Assembly: GCA_030018575.1 (NCBI GenBank)
Contig: JASEIA010000006.1
Span: forward strand, 1 to 27,619
DNA length: 27,619 bases
Origin: Nanobdellota archaeon
GTDB taxonomy: Archaea; Nanobdellota; Nanobdellia; SCGC-AAA011-G17; GW2011-AR17
Reading direction: 5' to 3'
The position numbers and the translations under genes were made by a program. Below the pieces are notes generated by a model. The model had not been told where the DNA came from and ran no database searches. It saw nothing but the letters and a program-made list of their open reading frames with translations. This document shows, piece by piece, positions 15,559 through 22,336 of the stretch. The first letter of the stretch is position 1; the number at the start of each line of letters is the position of its first letter.

Positions 15559-15627
15559 TTTGACGATAGTTTGCAAAAGCCGAAGCTTTTGTGAACTCCG
15601 TCAAATCTCTGCAGAGATTTGACGATA
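15559..15627. repeat. Nested inverted repeats with perfect 24-bp palindrome
   Basis: TTTGACGATA occurs at 15559-15568 and again at 15618-15627. CGTCAAA at 15599-15605 can pair with either. Between them CAAAAGC-CGAA-GCTTTTG (15573-15590) makes a 7-bp hairpin. GTCAAATCTCTG (15600-15611) followed by its exact complement (15612-15623) makes a perfect 24-bp palindrome centred on a CTGCAG. The stem 15559-15565/15599-15605 and the palindrome cannot form together. Confidence 0.75.
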
Positions 15628-15736
15628 CGAAGCAAAAACCCCCTTCCGATGAAGCCGTAAATTCCTGCCTCTCTTGCTCTTTTTCATTGCTTTTTTCCGG
15701 CTGGCACATGGGAATTTTCGGAAACCTCCGGAAGAT

Positions 15737-15768
15737 TTGCGGATTTTTGTGCGAAGAGTTTATGAATA
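15737..15768 (+). repeat. Dispersed 32-bp repeat, copy 2
   Basis: This copy is identical over 32 bp to 23277-23308 and contains GCGAAGAGTTTATGAA. It lies 90 bp upstream of the DUF4258 gene, which has its own TATA box nearer by, so a promoter role here is doubtful. Confidence 0.85.
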
Positions 15769-15810
15769 GGCAGTTATAAGCACAAAAACATGCAAAAATT
15801 AAAACCAAAA

Positions 15811-15845
15811 CCTTTAAATATATACAGGTATATCCAAGGATATAC
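15811..15845 (+). promoter_or_regulatory. Promoter and palindromic operator of the DUF4258 module
   Basis: TTTAAATATATA (15813-15824) is a TATA box. GTATATCC-AA-GGATATAC (15828-15845) is a perfect 8-bp inverted repeat lying between the TATA box and the predicted start near 15844. A protein bound there would block initiation. The AbrB-type second gene product is the natural candidate autorepressor. Confidence 0.65.
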
Positions 15846-15857
15846 GGGATACAGCAG

Positions 15858-16067
15858 ATGAAAGTTGTATTCAGCAGCCATGCAGTTGACAAGATGGACA
15901 TGTACGGCGTTGATAGGAAAGAAGTCGAAGCTGTAGTTTCAAGAGGCATGAAGTGGAAAGAGGAAGGCACTGAAAAGATGCACGCAAGAATGGCAGGGCT
16001 GGAAGCTGTTTTCATCTGCAAAGACGGCATGGTATTTGTAATAACTGTGTATCCCGCTGGAGACTAA
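15858..16067 (+). CDS. DUF4258-like small protein, putative toxin
   Basis: The 69-residue protein MKVVFSSHAVDKMDMYGVDR has the S/T-xHAxxRMxxRGI-like opening of DUF4258 proteins. VEAVVSRG follows, then two strands, GLEAVFICKDGMVFVITVYP, ending AGD. DUF4258 proteins are small RelE/BrnT-like folds often encoded beside an antitoxin carrying a YgiT/MqsA zinc finger. The next gene, one nucleotide downstream, has exactly such a finger. The canonical arginine after HA reads KMDMYG rather than RMxxRG, so catalysis may be altered. A palindrome covers the start region, suggesting autoregulation. The family call is likely; the toxin role is from context. Confidence 0.75.
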   Translation: MKVVFSSHAVDKMDMYGVDRKEVEAVVSRGMKWKEEGTEKMHARMAGLEAVFICKDGMVFVITVYPAGD

Positions 16068-16068
16068 A

Positions 16069-16392
16069 ATGAAATGCATATCGTGCGGAGGGGAAATGAA
16101 AGAAAAGCTGGTTGAGCATAAGGAGCTTGGAATCTCTTTAGGCAAGTTTCCTGCAATGTCCTGTTCCAAATGCGGCGAGAAATATTATGATTCATCTGCT
16201 GTTGACAGGATACAGGCTGCCTCAAAAAAGGCAGGGCTTTTCGGGATTGCGGGCAGGGTAAAGGCTGCGAAGATAGGCAACAGCATTGCCATAAGGGTGC
16301 CGAAGGAAATAGCAGAGGCAGTGCACCTGAAGCCTGGTTCGGAAGTCCTGATGCATTCGGAGAACAGGAAGATTATTGCGGAAGTGGTATGA
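16069..16392 (+). CDS. YgiT/MqsA-type zinc finger plus AbrB domain, putative antitoxin
   Basis: This 107-residue protein starts one nucleotide after the DUF4258 stop. The N-terminal half is a YgiT-type zinc finger: KCISCGGEM (C3, C6) and MSCSKCGEKYYD (C32, C35), with the typical CGE-x-YYDSSAVDRI continuation. In place of the Xre-type helix-turn-helix common in MqsA-like proteins, the C-terminal part (64-107) is an AbrB domain: KAAKIGNSIAIRVPKEIAEAV, then HLKPGSEVLMH. The pair is therefore laid out like a toxin-antitoxin operon with a composite antitoxin. The AbrB half probably binds the palindrome at 15828-15845. Both domain calls are firm. Confidence 0.85.
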   Translation: MKCISCGGEMKEKLVEHKELGISLGKFPAMSCSKCGEKYYDSSAVDRIQAASKKAGLFGIAGRVKAAKIGNSIAIRVPKEIAEAVHLKPGSEVLMHSENRKIIAEVV

Positions 16393-16473
16393 CTCCTTTC
16401 TTATGTTGAACTACACTATGCTTTTGCCTGCCCCTAGAAACGTTTAAATAAACAGAATACCAATTAAGCTGTG

Positions 16474-18405
16474 ATGAAAAAGAGGATTTTTGTAATTGCG
16501 CTTGCTGTTATGCTTATTTTGGTTTTTGGGCAGGCTGTTTTTGCGCCTGACTGCACGCCTGACGCAACCAGGGGATGCTCAGGCAGCGCTGTGTGGTGGT
16601 TTGACAGCTGCGGAAATCCTTCCAGGCTTGATCGCTATTGCGCATATAACGAGGACTGCATAGAAGGCAACTGCGTGAGAAGGTGCGGCAACGGAAGGTG
16701 CGATTCAAGCGAGAACTGCAACACATGCTCCCAGGACTGCGGCTGCTCTTCTTCCCAGAGGTGCAGCTGGAGCGGGCAGTGCGAGACATTCTGCGGCAAC
16801 AGGCAGTGTGACGGAAGTGAAAACTGCAATACATGCGTGAGCGATTGCAGGTGCGGCAGCGACCAGAGATGCAGCTACAGCGGGCAGTGCGAGACATTCT
16901 GCGGCAACGGGAAATGTGAAGGGAATGAGAACTGCAACACCTGCTTCCAGGACTGCGGATGCAGCAAGTCAGAGGAATGCGCTCCTGGAAATTCAAGGGC
17001 TGACCAGAGGGGCTGCGCATCTTTGTGCGGCAACGGGAAAAAGGATTTTGGGGAGGACTGCACAAGCTGCGAATTGGACGCAGGCTGCGGCTCAAGCACA
17101 TACTGCTATAACAGCCGGTGCGTTGACTGCATAAAGGATGAGCACTGCGCAACAAGGGACAACCCCACCGGCATGTTCATATGCTCGCCTGACTTCAGGA
17201 GCACGCTTGAGAAGGTTGTGAGAAAGGCGGGCGTGTGCCAGAACAACAAGTGCACAGGCGAGGAGCTTGAAACAACAAAGCCCGGAAAACAGTGCGGCAA
17301 TATGCTTTGCCAGGCGGACCCGGACGGCCGGAACAGCCACTGCGGCTGCAATGAGGGATATGTTGCCTGCCTCGCGACAGGCAAGTGCGAGAAAACAGGC
17401 GAGCTGGAAGACGGAAGCAACTGCGGATGCTACCACCAGTGCAAGTCAAACTACTGCAGCAGGGACGGCAAGTGCATGCGCGCGCTTAACACAATCCTCA
17501 GCAGCGAGAAGAACCTGATTTCTGCAGGGGAAAGCACGGCTGTAACAATAAGCGCTGACAACACGCTCGGCACTGACATTCCTGTAAAGCTTACGCTCAA
17601 CATAGAAACAGGCGCTTCAATGTCAGGCGTGATCGGAGGAGCTGACTGCACAGGCAACCAGTGCACAGGCGGGCTAATGATTGTTCCTGCAAAAGGCAGG
17701 ACTTCTGTTGAAGTTAAAATAGACGGGCGGTCTGCAGCCAAGGTAAAGCTTACATCAGTGATTACGCCTGTTATAGAAGGCGCTGAATATCCCAAGACAG
17801 AGGAACTTTTTATCACAGTGATGGATTCTGATGACGGCAAGTGCACGGAAGGCGAAACAAGCAGCAATGCGTGCGTGGACTGCGGATGCCCTGAAGACAC
17901 GACATTTTATTCCTATTCCTGCGACAAGAAAGAAAATTCATGCGATAAGGATGTGGGCTGGTGGATGTATATGATAATAGGAATTCTTGTGCTTGTGATT
18001 GTTCTTATTTATCTTGGCGCAACAAAGGGAAAGGAGCTGTATGCAAGGCTTGCTTCTGAAAGGGAAGCAAGGCAGGCTGAAAAGGAAAAGGCTGAGAAAG
18101 CGGAAAAAGCAAAAGAAGATGTGGACAGGAAGAAAGTTGTAAAAGCATTGTACAAGATGAAAATAGATGCTGAGAATCCCCTGAGCGTGCATGAAGCGAT
18201 TAAAAAGCTGGACATGGATGTTGACGATGACATCATTGAAGAGGAATATCAGCAGATGCTCCGCAGGATGAAAAAAGAGCCAGGAGTAAAGCCTTCTGCA
18301 GTATCAGCTGCAAAATTGCCGACATTCTGCACCAAGTGCGGCGCAAGGCTGAAGGCAGGCGTGAAGTTCTGCACAAAGTGCGGAAGCGTTGTGAAGGGAA
18401 GGTAA
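16474..18405 (+). CDS. Secreted cysteine-repeat membrane protein with cytosolic zinc ribbon
   Basis: Numbered from the GTG at 16471, this is a 644-residue protein. The ATG at 16474 is the likelier start, because TTTAAATAAA (16442-16451) sits at leaderless distance. A signal peptide covers about 1-25. Residues 72-206 hold four repeats of CGNGxCxxxENCxTCxxDC (72, 109, 144 and, diverged, 186). More cysteine-rich sequence follows to about 335, then an Ig-like beta region (about 340-455), a degenerate fifth cysteine block (458-473) and a membrane span (about 497-516). Inside are a charged coiled coil (525-555), a helical segment and a zinc ribbon FCTKCG..KFCTKCG (619-637). It is presumably an outward-facing envelope protein held by disulphides. 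Function is unknown. A shorter relative with the same modules is encoded at 22337-22993. Confidence 0.85.
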   Translation: MKKRIFVIALAVMLILVFGQAVFAPDCTPDATRGCSGSAVWWFDSCGNPSRLDRYCAYNEDCIEGNCVRRCGNGRCDSSENCNTCSQDCGCSSSQRCSWSGQCETFCGNRQCDGSENCNTCVSDCRCGSDQRCSYSGQCETFCGNGKCEGNENCNTCFQDCGCSKSEECAPGNSRADQRGCASLCGNGKKDFGEDCTSCELDAGCGSSTYCYNSRCVDCIKDEHCATRDNPTGMFICSPDFRSTLEKVVRKAGVCQNNKCTGEELETTKPGKQCGNMLCQADPDGRNSHCGCNEGYVACLATGKCEKTGELEDGSNCGCYHQCKSNYCSRDGKCMRALNTILSSEKNLISAGESTAVTISADNTLGTDIPVKLTLNIETGASMSGVIGGADCTGNQCTGGLMIVPAKGRTSVEVKIDGRSAAKVKLTSVITPVIEGAEYPKTEELFITVMDSDDGKCTEGETSSNACVDCGCPEDTTFYSYSCDKKENSCDKDVGWWMYMIIGILVLVIVLIYLGATKGKELYARLASEREARQAEKEKAEKAEKAKEDVDRKKVVKALYKMKIDAENPLSVHEAIKKLDMDVDDDIIEEEYQQMLRRMKKEPGVKPSAVSAAKLPTFCTKCGARLKAGVKFCTKCGSVVKGR

Positions 18406-19256
18406 AGGCAGAATATGGCAGCAAACTCTTGCAAAGGCTATCTTCAGACCTAACTTTAAAATACGGCAAGGGATTTGGCATAGACAATATAGAAAGAATG
18501 AGGCGGTTTTATCTGCTTTTCCCAAAATCCGCCACGCTGTGGCGGAAATTGTCATGGAGCCATTACAGGATGCTGCTTAGGGTAAAAGATAAAGAAGCAA
18601 GAGGATTTTATATTAGTATGGCTGAAAAAGAGGGATGGGGCGCCCATGAATTAGACAGGCAAATAAGCTCCCTTCTTTATGAGCGCCTTGCATTAAGCAA
18701 AAATAAAAATGCACTGCCCTCAAAGGCAAAAAGCAGCTCTCCAAATCCTGAAGAGCAAATAAAAGACCCTTATGTCCTTGAATTTCTTAGCCTCAAGGAA
18801 GAAAAGAAGTATTCAGAAAGCCAGATAGAGCAGGCGCTGATCGACCATCTGCAGGAGTTTTTATTGGAGCTTGGAAAAGGATATGCATTTGTAGCAAGGC
18901 AAAAAAGAATATCAATTAATAACGAGCATTATTACGTTGACCTTGTATTTTATAATAGGGCTTTGGGCTGTCTTATTCTCATAGATGTTAAAAGCGGCAA
19001 ATTCACGCATGCAGACGCAGGGCAGATGAATTTTTATTTGAATTATTTCAGGGAGAACGAAGTTATGCAAGGGGAAAATGAGCCGATAGGCATAGTGCTT
19101 TGTACTGAGAAAGACAATACATTTGTGAAATACTCCCTTGGCGGCATGAGCAACAGGATATTCGCTTCAAAATACCATCTGGGCTTGCCCTCTCCTGAAG
19201 ACTTGAAAAAAGTTGTGGAGAAAACAAAAAGAGAGATTGAATATAAGCAAGAATAA
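18336..19256 (+). CDS. DUF1016/YhcG-type PD-(D/E)xK nuclease, 5'-truncated
   Basis: From about 18398 onward the frame matches DUF1016 (YhcG family): AEYGSKLLQRLSSDL, KYGKGFGIDNIERMRRFY, LSWSHYRMLLRVKD, ARGFYISMAEKEGW, LDRQISSLLYERL. The nuclease part follows: YYVDLVFYNRALGCLILIDV with KSGKF, HADAGQMNFYLNYF, and GIVLCTEKDN. The usual first 50 or so residues are absent: family similarity begins only at the 3' end of the cysteine-repeat gene, whose zinc-ribbon codons fill this frame upstream. The possible starts are GTG 18336, GTG 18378 and ATG 18499, none with an SD. The active-site ELK reads DVK. It is probably a truncated immigrant fused onto the older gene's end; whether it is expressed is open. 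Confidence 0.8.
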   Translation: MRRKAEGRREVLHKVRKRCEGKVKAEYGSKLLQRLSSDLTLKYGKGFGIDNIERMRRFYLLFPKSATLWRKLSWSHYRMLLRVKDKEARGFYISMAEKEGWGAHELDRQISSLLYERLALSKNKNALPSKAKSSSPNPEEQIKDPYVLEFLSLKEEKKYSESQIEQALIDHLQEFLLELGKGYAFVARQKRISINNEHYYVDLVFYNRALGCLILIDVKSGKFTHADAGQMNFYLNYFRENEVMQGENEPIGIVLCTEKDNTFVKYSLGGMSNRIFASKYHLGLPSPEDLKKVVEKTKREIEYKQE

Positions 19257-19275
19257 GAATTTATGCACAGGGTTC

Positions 19276-19304
19276 ATAAGGGCGTTCCCTTATCCGCCTT
19301 TTTT
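19276..19304 (+). terminator. Hairpin terminator, first copy of ATAAGGG/CCCTTAT element
   Basis: ATAAGGG (19276-19282), loop CGTT and CCCTTAT (19287-19293) are followed by CCGCC and TTTTTT (19299-19304). It lies 20 nt after the DUF1016 stop. A near-copy with the same preceding GGTTC is at 19746-19770. Confidence 0.65.
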
Positions 19305-19314
19305 ACTATTGGCC

Positions 19315-19704
19315 TTATTCTTTCGAGATTAGCGGGACAAACTTCATATGGATAATAAACATACAAACTATGCCTATAATTAAAGCCCAGCCCTTCAATA
19401 TCAAGGAAGGCATATAAAGCGATACTAAAACAGCGGCTATGAAAGGCAGCATTGCCAACATTGATGAGTAAGGCACGCCAACTTTTTTACCGCAATTCTT
19501 ACAATTTGTAGGATATGCAGGGTCTAAGCAAGCCTTTCTCCATACAGGTATTCCGGGCATATGGCAGATAGGGCATTCATACATAGAGATAAAACCAATT
19601 CTGTTGGTCCCTTCCTTTTCTTTTGGTTTTAGCCTTTCTCCGCACTCGGGACAAAAATCATCATCTATACCATATAGGGCGCCGCAGTCAGGGCATTTTG
19701 GCAT
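19315..19704 (-). CDS. Double zinc-ribbon protein with two membrane spans
   Basis: This 129-residue protein starts with a short zinc ribbon, CPDCGALYGIDDDFCPECG (C4, C7, C18, C21), and has a second set of cysteine pairs (C44/C47 in YECPICH, C68/C71 in NCKNCGKK). Two hydrophobic segments follow, about 82-100 and 105-122. The ribbons would face the cytosol with a membrane hairpin behind. The first ribbon is the same type as in the genes at 21169 and 21528. ATG 19704 lies about 26 nt from GGATTATATAGC on the minus strand (about 19726-19737), so it is probably leaderless. Both sides are flanked by the same hairpin repeat. Function is unknown. Confidence 0.82.
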   Translation of the reverse strand: MPKCPDCGALYGIDDDFCPECGERLKPKEKEGTNRIGFISMYECPICHMPGIPVWRKACLDPAYPTNCKNCGKKVGVPYSSMLAMLPFIAAVLVSLYMPSLILKGWALIIGIVCMFIIHMKFVPLISKE

Positions 19705-19745
19705 CTTATTCTTATTGCCTTTTAGCTATATAATCCTTTTGTTGT

Positions 19746-19770
19746 GGTTCATAAGGGCGCCCCCTTATCC
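19746..19770. repeat. Second copy of ATAAGGG/CCCTTAT hairpin element
   Basis: GGTTC (19746-19750), then ATAAGGG (19751-19757), loop CGCC, CCCTTAT (19762-19768) and CCTCTTTTT. It copies the terminator at 19271-19304 in the same orientation. Here, however, it lies between two divergent promoters, where no plus-strand gene needs ending. Confidence 0.7.
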
Positions 19771-19812
19771 TCTTTTTCTTTGCTTTTTTGTTTTCAAAAA
19801 CGTGTAGAAATC

Positions 19813-19882
19813 TTTATATATACAGAAACCCGAGAATAATGGTGAAGGAACGCATGTTCCATTATTAAAAAAAAGGGAGGTG
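19813..19882 (+). promoter_or_regulatory. Strong promoter, inverted repeat and SD of the 19888 gene
   Basis: The TATA box is TTTATATATA at 19813-19822. AATAATGG (19835-19842) and CCATTATT (19859-19866) form an 8-bp inverted repeat around the predicted start near 19844, with an inner GGAAC-GCAT-GTTCC. GGGAGGTG (19875-19882) is the strongest SD in the window, 5 nt before the ATG. The repeat may act as an operator in DNA or as a 5' hairpin in RNA. Confidence 0.6.
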
Positions 19883-19887
19883 AAAAC

Positions 19888-20853
19888 ATGAAGAAATTGC
19901 TTGTTTTGGCGCTAATGGTTGTGCTCATGTCAGGCATTGCCTTGGCAGACGTGTCTGTGGCTGTAAAAAGGACAAACCCGGGTGTTGCCGGAAAAACAGC
20001 GGCGCAGCTTATCTTTGACGTTGTAAACACAGACGTTACACTTAAGCTCGAGGGATTCCTCTGGTGCAACAGCCCTGACGATGTGCAGATAGGCTCATCT
20101 GAGGGAGCAGGAGCCGGCAAAGCCCAGTACGTAAGCCCCAAGTTCATAATGGACAAGGGACCAAGCTACAAGTCAATGATTCTGACACTGGAGTCAACAA
20201 CAGCAGGAGACAAGAACGGCGCATGCACAATAAAGTACATACCGTTCAAGGAAGTGGCGGCAAAAGCTGAAACCAAGACAGAGCCGTTTACAGAAACTAA
20301 AACTGTAACAACAATGGGCACTGATGTGAAAGGGCACAATCTCGTGCTTAAGAGCTTCACAGCAGAAGTAGCAGCTGTTGCGGCAACAGATACAGCGGCG
20401 GCAGTGGAAGCAGTTCCTGCAAAGGCAGAGCTGGACATTGAAGGCACAGTAAAGACAATAGAAGTCGGCAAGTTTGAGACAGTCAATGGCTTGAAGGTGA
20501 CTTTGAACAGCGCAACTGCGGAGAACGCGGAAGTGCTTGTTGAGGGAACAGCAACAACTACAATAGCGGCAGGAGCAAATGTCAAGAGCTTCCAGATGAT
20601 GAACCTCGAGTACAAAGCCGAAGACATGGTAGAAGACTCTGACTACAGGGAAATAAGGCTTGGGAAGACAGTTCCTTTCGTGAAGGACATGTCAACTCCG
20701 GAATGCCCTGAAGGCAAGACAGAGTGCACTGCATCTGAAGTCATCGATGTCGGCGGCATGAAAATCCCCACATGGGCGATTATTGTCGGCGTTTTGGTGA
20801 TAGTGCTTGTAGTTGCATACCTGATAGGCAAGACATCAAGGAAGCACGAGTAA
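19888..20853 (+). CDS. Abundant-looking secreted protein with C-terminal membrane anchor
   Basis: The 321-residue protein has a clear signal peptide (MKKLLVLALMVVLMSGIALA, cleavage near residue 20-21) and a C-terminal membrane span from about IPTWAIIVGVLVIVLVVAYL, followed by a short basic tail GKTSRKHE. The outside part is beta-rich, with alternating T/V/K stretches and an Ala/Val-rich middle; four cysteines are seen (WC, AC, EC, EC). The strong promoter and SD, G/C-rich codons and a T-rich tract after the stop suggest high expression, as for a surface-layer or envelope protein. No named family is recognised. Its position among zinc-ribbon membrane proteins supports an envelope role. Confidence 0.82.
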   Translation: MKKLLVLALMVVLMSGIALADVSVAVKRTNPGVAGKTAAQLIFDVVNTDVTLKLEGFLWCNSPDDVQIGSSEGAGAGKAQYVSPKFIMDKGPSYKSMILTLESTTAGDKNGACTIKYIPFKEVAAKAETKTEPFTETKTVTTMGTDVKGHNLVLKSFTAEVAAVAATDTAAAVEAVPAKAELDIEGTVKTIEVGKFETVNGLKVTLNSATAENAEVLVEGTATTTIAAGANVKSFQMMNLEYKAEDMVEDSDYREIRLGKTVPFVKDMSTPECPEGKTECTASEVIDVGGMKIPTWAIIVGVLVIVLVVAYLIGKTSRKHE

Positions 20854-20878
20854 GCTTTTTTCTTTTTTTATTTTTAAT
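20854..20878 (+). terminator. T-tract terminator after the surface protein gene
   Basis: GCTTTTTTCTTTTTTTATTTTT follows directly after the stop codon. Long T tracts without a stem are the usual archaeal intrinsic terminator. Confidence 0.55.
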
Positions 20879-20900
20879 TAATATTCAAGAGGTGTGAAAT

Positions 20901-21167
20901 ATGGCAAAGGAAACAAAAGAACCTAAAGAAAAAGAAGAGCCTGTGAAAGCCCCTGAGAAAAAAGAGCCTATTCCTGCAGAAAAGCCGAATGTGCAGTGGA
21001 AGCAGGCTTTGGCAACAATAGGAAAAGGGCTTGTGACTTTCCTGATAGCCCTGAAAGTGATAATCATAAGCTTTCTCAAGGCAATAACTGTTAATTTCTT
21101 CCAGAATGTAAAGCAAGGATGGGGAGAGGTTACTGGAAAGCCTGCAAAGCCAAAGCTTAAGAAATAA
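20901..21167 (+). CDS. Small charged membrane-associated protein (88 aa)
   Basis: Residues 1-33 are almost all Lys, Glu and Pro (MAKETKEPKEKEEPVKAPEK...). A hydrophobic stretch from about 37 to 68 (ALATIGKGLVTFLIALKVII and on) could be one long or two short membrane segments, and the tail is basic and ends KPKLKK. An SD GAGGTG lies at 20889-20894, 6 nt before the ATG. The stop is followed one nucleotide later by the ATG of the next zinc-ribbon gene, so the two are co-translated. Function is unknown; it is probably a small membrane partner of the zinc-ribbon proteins. Confidence 0.78.
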   Translation: MAKETKEPKEKEEPVKAPEKKEPIPAEKPNVQWKQALATIGKGLVTFLIALKVIIISFLKAITVNFFQNVKQGWGEVTGKPAKPKLKK

Positions 21168-21168
21168 G

Positions 21169-21483
21169 ATGGCAAAATGCCCAAAATGCAATGCTTCCCT
21201 TGAAGCAGACGACGAGTTCTGCCCTGAGTGCGGCGCAAGAGTTGTTAAGGAAGCAAAACCGCTTAAGGAATTAAAAGAGCCCGCCTCAAAACATCTTCCA
21301 ATCAGCTTCAGGATTATGATGTACATTGTCCTGCTGTTTTTGTTTGCATTAATGCTCAGGTTGTGCGCGCCTTTTTTTGCATCAGGCGGGATGATGCCTA
21401 ATGTGGGCATTGTTTTCGTGATGGTGGTTGCAGTAATTGTGGTTGTTTCTATACTTCTTAAGTTGGAAAAAAAGAGGCAATAG
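21169..21483 (+). CDS. Zinc-ribbon membrane protein (104 aa)
   Basis: The N-terminal zinc ribbon is CPKCNASLEADDEFCPECG (C4, C7, C18, C21), followed by a charged linker. Two membrane spans follow, about 47-68 (FRIMMYIVLLFLFALML) and 76-97 (MMPNVGIVFVMVVAVIVVV), then a basic end KLEKKRQ. It lies in an operon with the 88-residue protein, with a 1-nt gap. The ribbon is closely similar at protein and DNA level to that of the next gene (21528), including a shared GACGACGAGTTCTGCCCTGA, which indicates recent duplication or conversion. Such short ribbons often mediate protein contact or redox/zinc sensing; the role here is unknown. Confidence 0.83.
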   Translation: MAKCPKCNASLEADDEFCPECGARVVKEAKPLKELKEPASKHLPISFRIMMYIVLLFLFALMLRLCAPFFASGGMMPNVGIVFVMVVAVIVVVSILLKLEKKRQ

Positions 21484-21527
21484 GGCAAAACAACATTTAT
21501 ATACATGAAAGTATGCTATAATCTACT

Positions 21528-22316
21528 ATGAGCAAGTGCCCAAAATGCGGTGCAAAGCTGGATGCAGACGACGAGTTCTGCCCTGAATGCGGCGCAAAGG
21601 TAAGGCAGCCGACACAGGCTCCTCCTGCGCGCGAAGCAATGCAAATAGTTATGCAGCAGGCGCAGCCGAAGAAGCACGGGTTTCTCACAGTGGTTATTAT
21701 TATCATTGTTATGATCTTTCTTTTCAAAGCGTGTGCGATCTTTGCTAGCGAGCCGCAGCTGCCTGCGCGAACCTATCAGCCGGAATATGCGCAGGAAGCG
21801 CCCGCGCCGGGTGAGAGGCTGATATCAATAGAAACCCCGCCGCCAAGGGTAAATCCAATTCCTGAGCCTGAGCCGCTGCCAAACAAGGAAGTTGAATGCT
21901 CCGGAGCAAGCGTAAAGATTACTGACGCGTGTTTCTCGTGCGGCTTGCTGGACTGCGGGCTTTTGGCAAAAGTGGAGAACAAGGGAAGCAAGCCGATAAT
22001 AAGCTTTGTTACAAGGTCATATGTGAATGAAATGAACAAGGATGAAAGCAGGGACTTTACCCTTGTTGGCACAGGTATGTCTGCAGAAATCGGCATCCAC
22101 AAGCAGAGCAATGAGATAAGGATGATTGAGCTTATTCCTGTAATCGTTGTTGGCGGCACGGAAATTAAGTGCGAAGCGCAGGCAGCAAGGTACGGCAATG
22201 CGTACGGAAGCCCGTTTGGAGAGTGCGGTTTGTATGGCGGGACAGAAACAACCCCTGTCGATGCAGAGCCAACCACTTATGGCGGGTATGATGCCACTTA
22301 TGATACGGGATATTAA
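21528..22316 (+). CDS. Zinc-ribbon protein with one membrane span and outer domain
   Basis: This is a 262-residue protein. Cytosolic ribbon CPKCGAKLDADDEFCPECG (C4, C7, C18, C21), Gln/Pro-rich linker, one membrane span at about 52-70 (FLTVVIIIIVMIFLFKA), then a Pro-rich stalk (PPPRVNPIPEPEPLP). An outer beta-type domain follows (about 118-215) with paired cysteines (VECSGASVKI, ACFSCGLLDCGLL, IKCEAQA) and a Gly/Tyr/Thr-rich tail ending GYDATYDTGY. The ATG is about 28 nt from CATTTATATAC at 21492-21502, so it is leaderless and forms its own unit. By topology it links a cytosolic ribbon to an outside domain. The domain resembles the conserved beta sandwich in archaeal secreted proteins only loosely. 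Confidence 0.83.
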   Translation: MSKCPKCGAKLDADDEFCPECGAKVRQPTQAPPAREAMQIVMQQAQPKKHGFLTVVIIIIVMIFLFKACAIFASEPQLPARTYQPEYAQEAPAPGERLISIETPPPRVNPIPEPEPLPNKEVECSGASVKITDACFSCGLLDCGLLAKVENKGSKPIISFVTRSYVNEMNKDESRDFTLVGTGMSAEIGIHKQSNEIRMIELIPVIVVGGTEIKCEAQAARYGNAYGSPFGECGLYGGTETTPVDAEPTTYGGYDATYDTGY

Positions 22317-22336
22317 CTGGCAATAAAGAATATTGC

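Larger units (their letters stand above)
15503..15857. other. 355-bp gene-free stretch rich in palindromes and repeats
   Basis: No credible gene is present. From 5' to 3' it holds TTTGACG/CGTCAAA repeats with a small hairpin, a perfect 24-bp palindrome, copy 2 of the 32-bp dispersed repeat, and the promoter and operator of the DUF4258 gene. The stretch looks like a landing or decay site of mobile DNA. Confidence 0.65.

Noticed and set aside
16679..17060. CRISPR-like periodic repeats
   Set aside because: The periodic DNA reflects repeated cysteine modules in a translated gene; spacing and identity do not fit a CRISPR array.
16514..17450. Several long antisense open frames opposite the cysteine-repeat gene
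   Set aside because: They mirror the repeated Cys/Asn/Gly codons of the true gene and have no promoter or SD.
20166..20627. 153-codon antisense open frame in the surface protein gene
   Set aside because: It is the shadow of Ala/Thr/Val-rich codons; the plus-strand gene has a signal peptide, an anchor and a strong SD.
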